DNA of 64,000 bases from Amycolatopsis alkalitolerans (GTDB taxonomy: Bacteria; Actinomycetota; Actinomycetes; Mycobacteriales; Pseudonocardiaceae): assembly GCF_006152065.1 (NCBI RefSeq), contig NZ_VDFW01000002.1, positions 62,001 through 126,000 on the forward strand, read 5' to 3'. The notes under the pieces were generated by a model. It saw only the letters and a program-made list of their open reading frames with translations, did not search any database and was not told the origin of the DNA. A program made the position numbers and the translations under genes. Positions 58,148 to 64,000 of this stretch are shown here, in pieces (position 1 is the first letter of the stretch; the number at the start of each line of letters is the position of its first letter).

Positions 58148-61100
58148 ATGAGCGCGCCCCTGTACAAAGCCGTGCACCCGGTCCGGTTCGTCACCGCGTC
58201 GAGCCTGTTCGACGGCCACGACGCCTCGATCAACATCATGCGCCGCATCCTGCAGTCGCAGGGTGCGGAGGTCGTGCATCTCGGGCACAACCGGTCCGTC
58301 GACGAGGTTGTCACCGCCGCGATCGCCGAGGACGTCCAGGGCGTCGCGATCAGCGCGTACCAGGGCGGGCACGTCGAGTACTTCTCCTACCTGGTCGAGC
58401 TGCTGCGTGAGCGCGGCGCCGGGTACATCCGGGTCTACGGCGGCGGGGGCGGGGTGATCGTGCGCGAGGAGATCGAGCTGCTGCACTCGCGAGGGGTCGC
58501 GCGCATCTTCTCCCCGGATGACGGCCTGGAGCTGGGGCTGCCCGGGATGATCAACCTGATGATCAAGGAGTGCGACGTCGATCTGGCGGCGCGGCAGGCG
58601 GGTTCGGTCGACGAGTTGCTCGCGGGCGACGTGCGGGTTCTGGCGCGGGCGATCACGCAGCTGCAGGCGGGGGTGCTGCCCGGTGACTGGCATGAGGCGA
58701 TCGCCGAGACCGCGAGGAAGTGGACGGTGCCGGTGCTGGGCATCACCGGCACGGGCGGTTCGGGGAAGTCCTCGCTCACCGACGAGCTGATCCGCCGGTT
58801 CCGCCTCGACCAGCAGGACAAGGTGCGTGTCGCGGTGCTCGCGGTGGACCCGACACGCCGCCGCGGCGGCGGCGCGCTGCTGGGTGACCGCATCCGGATG
58901 AACAGCCTCGGCTCCGCGGTGTACTTCCGTTCGCTGGCAACGCGCACCAAGAGCGGCGAGATTCCGGAGGGGCTGGACCAGGCGATCGGAGCGTGCAAGG
59001 CCGCCGGGTACGACCTGGTGATCGTGGAGACCCCGGGCATCGGCCAGGGCGACGCGGGCATCGTGGACCATGTCGATCACTCGCTGTACGTGATGACGCC
59101 GGAGTTCGGCGCGGCCTCGCAGCTGGAGAAGATCGACATGCTCGACTTCGCGGACGTCGTGGCGATCAACAAGTTCGAGCGGCGTGGCGCGGAGGACGCG
59201 CGCCGGGACGTCGCGCGCCAGCTGGTGCGCAACCGCGAGGAGTTCGGCGCGTCGCCGGACGACATGCCGGTCTTCGGGACCAGTGCGGCGAAGTTCAACG
59301 ACGACGGGGTCACCGCGCTGTACCAGCAGCTGCGGGATGCCTTGGCGGACAAGGGGCTTTCGGTTTCCGCGGGCACGCTGCCGCGCGTCGGGGGCAAGGT
59401 GTCGACGTCGGCGGACACGATCATCCCGTCCTCGCGGGCGCGGTACCTCGCCGACATCTCGGACACCGTGCGCGGCTACCACCGGCGCACGCTGGAGCAG
59501 GTCGAGGCGGTGCGCGAACGCGACCAGCTCGCGGCGGCGAAGGCCGCGCTGGAGCGGGCCGACGCGGACACCGCGGCGATCGGCGAACTGCTCGACGAGG
59601 CGGAGTCGCGTGTGGACTCCTCGACCCGGCGCCTGCTCGACGAGTGGGCGGCGCTGTCCGAGTCCTACCGCGGCGAAGAGCTGGTGTTCAAGGTGCGGGA
59701 CCAGGAACTGCGCACCCAGCTGTGGCGGGAGACGTTGTCGGGCAACAAGATCCCGCGTGTCGCGCTGCCGAGGTACACCGAACGCGGGGAGCTGTTGTCC
59801 TTCCTGCGTCGCGAGCACCTGCCGGGCTATTTCCCTTACACCGCCGGGGTCTTCCCGTTCAAGCGGCAGGGTGAGGACCCGGCGCGCATGTTCGCGGGCG
59901 AGGGCGACCCGTTCCGCACGAACCGTCGCTTCAAGTACCTTTCGTCGGAATCGGCGGCGAAGCGGCTCTCGACCGCGTTCGACTCCGTGACGCTGTACGG
60001 CCACGACCCGGCGACCAGGCCCGACATCTACGGCAAGGTCGGCACCTCCGGCGTTTCGATCGCGTCGCTCGACGACATGAAGGCTCTTTACGACGGGTTC
60101 GATCTGACCGCGCCGTCGACCTCGGTGTCGATGACGATCAACGGTCCGGCGCCGACGATCCTCGCGTTCTTCCTCAACACGGCGATCGACCAGAAGATGG
60201 CGGCCTTCCGCGCCGAGCACGGCCGCGAGCCGAGCACCGAGGAGGCGGCGGACCTGCGTGAGTGGACGCTGCGCAACGTCCGCGGGACGGTGCAGGCCGA
60301 CATCCTCAAGGAGGATCAGGGGCAGAACACCTGCATCTTCTCGACCGAGTTCTCGCTGCGGATGATGGCCGACATCCAGGAATGGTTCATCTCCCATGGG
60401 GTGCGCAACTTCTACTCGGTGTCGATCTCGGGCTACCACATCGCCGAGGCCGGCGCGAACCCCATCTCGCAGCTGGCGTTCACTCTCGCCAACGGGTTCA
60501 CCTATGTCGAGTCATACCTCGCGCGCGGTATGCACATCGACGATTTTGCACCGAACCTGTCGTTCTTCTTCTCCAACGGGATGGACGCCGAGTACTCGGT
60601 GCTGGGCCGGGTCGCGCGGCGTATCTGGGCCACGGCGATGAAGGAGCGGTACGGCGCCAACGAGCGTTCGCAGAAGCTCAAGTACCACGTGCAGACCTCG
60701 GGCCGGTCGCTGCACGCGCAGGAGATCAGCTTCAACGACATCCGCACCACGCTGCAGGCGCTGTGCGCGCTGTACGACAACGCGAACTCCCTGCACACCA
60801 ACGCTTTCGACGAGGCGATCACGACGCCGAGCGAGCATTCGGTGCGCCGTGCGATGGCCATCCAGATGATCATCAACAAGGAGTGGGGCCTGTCGATGAA
60901 CGAGAACCCGTTACAGGGGGCGTTCATCATCGACGAGCTGACCGATCTGGTCGAGGAGGCCGTGCTCACCGAGTTCGACCGGATATCGGAGCGCGGCGGG
61001 GTGCTCGGCGCGATGGAAACCGGGTACCAGCGCGGCCGGATCCAGGACGAGTCGATGCTGTACGAGCGGCGCAAGCACGACGGCTCGCTGCCCATCGTCG

Positions 61101-61381
61101 GGGTCAACACGTTCCGCAGCCCGCATCCGGAGGAGGACGAGGCCGAGGTCGAACTGGCGCGCGCGACGGAGGAGGAGAAGCAGTCGCAGTTGCGGCGCGT
61201 CGCGGACTTCCAGCAGCATCACCGTGACGACGCCGAGCAGGCGCTCAAGGCCCTGCGCGACGCCGCCACGAGCGGCGAGAACGTGTTCGCGGTCCTGATG
61301 GACGCGGCGCGGTTCTGCACGCTCGGCCAGATCACCGACGCCTTCTTCGAAGTCGGCGGCCAATACCGCCGCAACGTCTGA
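58148..61381 (+). CDS. icmF: IcmF, fused isobutyryl-CoA mutase
   Basis: A 1077-residue fusion in the IcmF order. Residues 10-145 bind B12 (SLFDGHDAS with His24); residues 190-420 are a MeaI-type GTPase chaperone (GITGTGGSGKSSL, VETPGIGQGDAG, NKFERR); residues 540-1077 are the mutase barrel (YTAGVFPFKR, SVSISGYHIAEAGA near 760, LHTNAFDEAITTPSE). It interconverts isobutyryl- and n-butyryl-CoA (or isovaleryl/pivalyl-CoA) and protects its own radical cofactor. Own promoter; terminator hairpin downstream. Confidence 0.95.
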   Translation: MSAPLYKAVHPVRFVTASSLFDGHDASINIMRRILQSQGAEVVHLGHNRSVDEVVTAAIAEDVQGVAISAYQGGHVEYFSYLVELLRERGAGYIRVYGGGGGVIVREEIELLHSRGVARIFSPDDGLELGLPGMINLMIKECDVDLAARQAGSVDELLAGDVRVLARAITQLQAGVLPGDWHEAIAETARKWTVPVLGITGTGGSGKSSLTDELIRRFRLDQQDKVRVAVLAVDPTRRRGGGALLGDRIRMNSLGSAVYFRSLATRTKSGEIPEGLDQAIGACKAAGYDLVIVETPGIGQGDAGIVDHVDHSLYVMTPEFGAASQLEKIDMLDFADVVAINKFERRGAEDARRDVARQLVRNREEFGASPDDMPVFGTSAAKFNDDGVTALYQQLRDALADKGLSVSAGTLPRVGGKVSTSADTIIPSSRARYLADISDTVRGYHRRTLEQVEAVRERDQLAAAKAALERADADTAAIGELLDEAESRVDSSTRRLLDEWAALSESYRGEELVFKVRDQELRTQLWRETLSGNKIPRVALPRYTERGELLSFLRREHLPGYFPYTAGVFPFKRQGEDPARMFAGEGDPFRTNRRFKYLSSESAAKRLSTAFDSVTLYGHDPATRPDIYGKVGTSGVSIASLDDMKALYDGFDLTAPSTSVSMTINGPAPTILAFFLNTAIDQKMAAFRAEHGREPSTEEAADLREWTLRNVRGTVQADILKEDQGQNTCIFSTEFSLRMMADIQEWFISHGVRNFYSVSISGYHIAEAGANPISQLAFTLANGFTYVESYLARGMHIDDFAPNLSFFFSNGMDAEYSVLGRVARRIWATAMKERYGANERSQKLKYHVQTSGRSLHAQEISFNDIRTTLQALCALYDNANSLHTNAFDEAITTPSEHSVRRAMAIQMIINKEWGLSMNENPLQGAFIIDELTDLVEEAVLTEFDRISERGGVLGAMETGYQRGRIQDESMLYERRKHDGSLPIVGVNTFRSPHPEEDEAEVELARATEEEKQSQLRRVADFQQHHRDDAEQALKALRDAATSGENVFAVLMDAARFCTLGQITDAFFEVGGQYRRNV

Positions 61382-61382
61382 A

Positions 61383-61420
61383 CGTCGACCGAGTTCGACG
61401 GTCGGCGGCGTGGGTCGACG
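61383..61420. terminator. Hairpin between icmF and the methyltransferase
   Basis: CGTCGACC (61383-61390) pairs with GGTCGACG (61413-61420); an inner GACCG/CGGTC pairing is an alternative. Between two convergent genes. Confidence 0.5.
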
Positions 61421-61421
61421 G

Positions 61422-62144
61422 TTAGGGGCGGATCCGGGTCGCTTTGAGTTGCCAGACCGGCATGAGGAAGCGGCCCTGCTCGTCCACGGTGGGCGGGCCC
61501 CCGGCCGCCGCCTCCCCGGCGGGCGCTTCGGGCAGGCTCTCCCGCAGCCTGGTCAGCAACTCCGGGGTCATCGCGGTGGTGTAGTGCCGGCGCTCGAGGC
61601 GCGTGATACGCCAGCCCTTGCCGAACGTCTCGTGCAGGTTGTCGGCGCTGATCGCCCACGGCCCCGGGATCGGTCCCATCCTCTCCGCCAGGCAGAACAG
61701 GTGCAGCGTCGCGCCGGGCTTCGTGGCTCGGTGCAGGGCGGCCGCATACTCGTGCCGCTGCTCCTCGTTCAGGCAGTGATACAAGGCGCTGTCGAGCACC
61801 GTGTCGAACCGGTCGTCGAAGCCGTCGAGCCGGGTCGCTTCGGCGACGGCGAACTCCGCCCGCAACCCGCGCTCGGCCGCCTTCGCCCGCGCCCGCTCGA
61901 TCGCGGTCGGCGCGCCGTCGATCCCCGTCACGTCATGGCCCTTGCTCGCAAGGAACAGGGCGTTCTCCGCGAGACCGCAGCCCGCGTCCAGCACCGCGCC
62001 GTGGACCTCGCCCGCCGTCTCGATTTCGACCACGAGCGGCTGCGGCCCGCCGATGTCCCACGGGACGAGCGAGAGCCCGTCGACCAGCTCCCTGCCGCGG
62101 TACACGTCGTCGAAATCGACGTCGTCCACGTTCGGCATGTTCAT
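61422..62144 (-). CDS. Class I SAM-dependent methyltransferase
   Basis: A 240-residue methyltransferase: VLDAGCGLAENALFLASKGH (motif I) near residue 51, VTGIDGAPTAIERAR (motif II), and FDTVLDSALYHCLNEEQRH. The DSALYHCL part resembles methyltransferase family of the thiopurine/halide type. Substrate unknown. Start at MNMPNVDDV (62144) or MPNVDDV (62138). Confidence 0.85.
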   Translation of the reverse strand: MNMPNVDDVDFDDVYRGRELVDGLSLVPWDIGGPQPLVVEIETAGEVHGAVLDAGCGLAENALFLASKGHDVTGIDGAPTAIERARAKAAERGLRAEFAVAEATRLDGFDDRFDTVLDSALYHCLNEEQRHEYAAALHRATKPGATLHLFCLAERMGPIPGPWAISADNLHETFGKGWRITRLERRHYTTAMTPELLTRLRESLPEAPAGEAAAGGPPTVDEQGRFLMPVWQLKATRIRP

Positions 62145-62232
62145 GGGCCCTCCCAGCTATTCAACGGTTGATGAGTTCGATGCTCCTCCGGCCTGGGAAT
62201 TTCTGTCAAGGGACCGGCTGTTGCCCTGAGCT

Positions 62233-63054
62233 ATGAAGTTCGGAATCGCCACCTTCGTGACCGACGACAGTATCCGGCCCGTCCCGCTGGGCCGCGCCCT
62301 GGAAGAGCGCGGGTTCGACTCGCTGTTCCTCGCCGAGCATTCGCATATCCCAGCCAGCCGCGAGACCCCGTACCCGGGCGCCGACGAGATGCCGTCGCGC
62401 TATTACCGCACGCTCGACCCGTTCGTCACCCTGTCGGCGATCGCGTCCGTGACGACCGATTTGCTCCTGGCCACCGGGATCGCCCTGATGATCCAGCGAG
62501 ACGTCATCCACACCGCCAAAGAGGTAGCGAGTCTGGACATGATCTCCGGCGGGCGCATGCTGTTCGGCGTCGGCGTGGGCTGGAACCTCGAAGAGATGCG
62601 CAATCACGGCGCCGACCCGCGCACTCGCGGGGCGCTGCTGAACGAGCAGATCGAAGCGCTGAAAGAGATCTGGACGAACGACGAAGCCTCTTACGCCGGC
62701 ACGCACGTCCGGTTCGACCCGATCTTCCAGTGGCCGAAACCGGTCCAGACACCGCACCCGCCGATCTACGTCGGCGGCGAGAGCCGGGCCGCCCTCGACC
62801 GCCTGCTCAAGCACGGCGACGCGTGGTTGCCGCGCGGCGGTACCAGCGTCGAGGAGATCAAGCGCGTGCGCGCGTGGCTCGCGGACAACGGCAGGCCGGA
62901 TGTGCCGTTCACGATGTTCGCCGGCCGCGCCGACAAGGACCAGATCCAGGCCTACGCCGAGGCCGGCATCGACCGGTACACGTTCCTGCTGCCGGATCTG
63001 CCCGAATCCGAAGCGCTCGCCGAACTCGACCGCTTCGCGGCGCTCATCCCCTGA
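62233..63054 (+). CDS. LLM-class F420-dependent oxidoreductase
   Basis: A 273-residue luciferase-like monooxygenase family protein: RALEERGFDSLFLAEHSHIP at about 25-44, LLATGIALMIQRD, TAKEVASLDMISGGRMLFGV and GVGWNLEEM, then PPIYVGGESRAALDR. Such proteins in actinobacteria normally use F420 instead of FMN. Substrate unknown. Converges on the beta-lactamase-like gene with an 11-base overlap. Confidence 0.85.
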   Translation: MKFGIATFVTDDSIRPVPLGRALEERGFDSLFLAEHSHIPASRETPYPGADEMPSRYYRTLDPFVTLSAIASVTTDLLLATGIALMIQRDVIHTAKEVASLDMISGGRMLFGVGVGWNLEEMRNHGADPRTRGALLNEQIEALKEIWTNDEASYAGTHVRFDPIFQWPKPVQTPHPPIYVGGESRAALDRLLKHGDAWLPRGGTSVEEIKRVRAWLADNGRPDVPFTMFAGRADKDQIQAYAEAGIDRYTFLLPDLPESEALAELDRFAALIP

Positions 63055-63970
63055 CCAGCGACGCAAGTTGCTGGGTGCCCGTCGTCAATGCCTTGCTCAG
63101 CGCCTGATAGTGCGACAGTGGGGCGGAGGTCAGCACGACGACGACGTACCGCGCGTCCTTCCCGACCAGGCCCGTGGTGTTGAAGTACGCCGTCGAACCG
63201 CTGCTGCCCCAGCCCTGCTTGATTGCCCACGTGCTGCCCGGGAGGCCGTCGGGGATCCCGAAGTACTGGTCGGTGCCGTCGGCCGCGTCCTCGGACGCGT
63301 GGTACATCGCGTTGTACAGCAGCGCACGTGCGCTGTCGGGGATCTGGTCTTCGACATAGCGGTACACGGCCACGAGGTCCCGCGCGGTGATCTTGGTGTC
63401 GCCCCATTCGCCGGGCGTGGCCGGCGGGTTCGTCCCGGTCAGCCCCATCAGCGCCACGTCGCGGGTGATGATCGACGTGCCGCCGTCGGAGGCCCAGAAC
63501 GAGCTCGCGATCGCGTCGTCGCTCGCCGAAAGCATCTGGGTGATCCGGTTCTGGGTCGTGGTGTCCGGCGGTGCCCAGTTGTCCCGCGCCAGCAGGTCCA
63601 CCGCGATCAGCAGTTTCACCACCGACATGCTGGAGAACTGCTGGTCGGGTGCGAGGCTGGTCAGCACCGAGCCGGTCTGCCGGTCGTAGACCTCCATGCC
63701 GACCCTGGCGCTGGACACCGTCCCGCGCACGGCGGCCTGCACGCGTGCGGCGACTTCCTGCGAGTCGGGCGACGGCGCGGGTATGGGCGCCGACTGGGTC
63801 GCCAGCTGCGGGGCCGTCGTCTCGGTCGTCGTCTCGTCCGGCGCCGTCGCGGCATGGGCGCTGGCCACCGCTGCGGGGCCGCGGTCATGAACGACCGACA
63901 CGACCACCATGAACGCGGCGCCCGCGGCGACCGCTGAGAGTACGGCCCGTCCGGCCGTAGCGTGCTTCAC
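63044..63970 (-). CDS. Secreted class A beta-lactamase-like serine hydrolase
   Basis: A 308-residue exported protein. A Sec-type signal (AVLSAVAAGAAFMVVVSVVH) then a Thr/Pro-rich linker to residue 70, and a penicillin-binding fold. Nucleophile Ser116 in SVVK (116-119), SDD at SASDDAIA in the place of SDN, and KQGWGSSG in the place of the KTG strand. Length and gaps fit an actinobacterial serine hydrolase rather than a resistance beta-lactamase; the target is uncertain. Confidence 0.8.
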   Translation of the reverse strand: MKHATAGRAVLSAVAAGAAFMVVVSVVHDRGPAAVASAHAATAPDETTTETTAPQLATQSAPIPAPSPDSQEVAARVQAAVRGTVSSARVGMEVYDRQTGSVLTSLAPDQQFSSMSVVKLLIAVDLLARDNWAPPDTTTQNRITQMLSASDDAIASSFWASDGGTSIITRDVALMGLTGTNPPATPGEWGDTKITARDLVAVYRYVEDQIPDSARALLYNAMYHASEDAADGTDQYFGIPDGLPGSTWAIKQGWGSSGSTAYFNTTGLVGKDARYVVVVLTSAPLSHYQALSKALTTGTQQLASLVRG

Positions 63971-64000
63971 GAACGCAGAAACGTCGCGCCGGTACCGGTT

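Noticed and set aside
1-64000. tRNA, rRNA, CRISPR, insertion sequence or phage elements
   Set aside because: No cloverleaf with CCA-type arm, spaced direct repeats, transposase or integrase motifs were found on reading both strands; a tRNA/CRISPR scan would be decisive.

Overview
The window is high-GC actinobacterial DNA with dense coding, many GTG starts and 4-nt ATGA/GTGA stop-start overlaps. Gene content points to the Pseudonocardiaceae, most likely an Amycolatopsis-like organism. The indicators are a mycofactocin locus with an NDMA-dependent alcohol dehydrogenase, XRE-DUF5753/DUF397 pairs, a Streptomyces-type conservon, and a phosphofructokinase with the Asp104/Lys124 signature of the PPi-dependent enzyme known from Amycolatopsis methanolica. 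The assignment rests on gene content alone. No tRNA, rRNA, CRISPR array, insertion sequence or prophage was seen.

Layout. 1-3756: SRPBCC (5' end outside the window), ArsA-like ATPase, small CxxC protein, ROK glucokinase and a Nudix-NYN fusion. 3794-7122: DHFR-like reductase, LysR regulator, methyltransferase and DMT transporter. 7124-20409: mycofactocin block, with mftR divergent from mftA-mftB-mftC, then two OYE/FadH flavoproteins, an ETF alpha/beta pair, FixC- and FixX-like proteins, a mycofactocin-type SDR, mftF, mftE and an NDMA-dependent alcohol dehydrogenase. No mftD or mftG is present. 20513-25552: cold-shock protein, a 3'-phosphoesterase fused to a ligase domain lacking its catalytic lysine, a frameshifted carotenoid oxygenase, a PadR remnant, a metallo-hydrolase and glycerate kinase. 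25573-30657: membrane protein, esterase, PlsC acyltransferase, DEDDh exoribonuclease, type I DAHP synthase and PPi-type phosphofructokinase. 30627-35003: globin/HxlR pair, chitinase remnant, DUF2461, pyruvate kinase and TesB. 35004-40139: regulators (XRE/DUF397 pair, LuxR-family ATPase). 40242-44402: succinate-semialdehyde dehydrogenase, TetR and acyl-CoA dehydrogenase. 44804-47436: small and envelope proteins including a lytic transglycosylase. 47402-51754 (minus): DUF485, solute symporter, ornithine decarboxylase and a SpeD-SpeE fusion in one tight run. 52519-58024: conservon (histidine-kinase-like sensor, roadblock, DUF742, GTPase). 58148-63970: IcmF, methyltransferase, F420-type oxidoreductase and a serine beta-lactamase-like protein.

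How parts work together. The mycofactocin genes would make a peptide-derived redox cofactor (MftA precursor, MftB/MftC maturation, MftE cleavage, MftF glycosylation). The SDR and alcohol dehydrogenase would reduce it, and the ETF/FixCX genes suggest a route from the reduced cofactor to quinone. Upstream of the DAHP synthase gene lies a 22-codon open frame with consecutive Tyr-Phe-Trp-Phe codons followed by hairpins. This is the architecture of ribosome-mediated attenuation by aromatic amino acids, and is the least expected regulatory signal in the window.

Integrity. Several genes are broken: carotenoid oxygenase, PadR fragment, chitinase and dienelactone hydrolase. One membrane protein carries two compensating single-base shifts. 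Some of these may be assembly indels in G/C runs.
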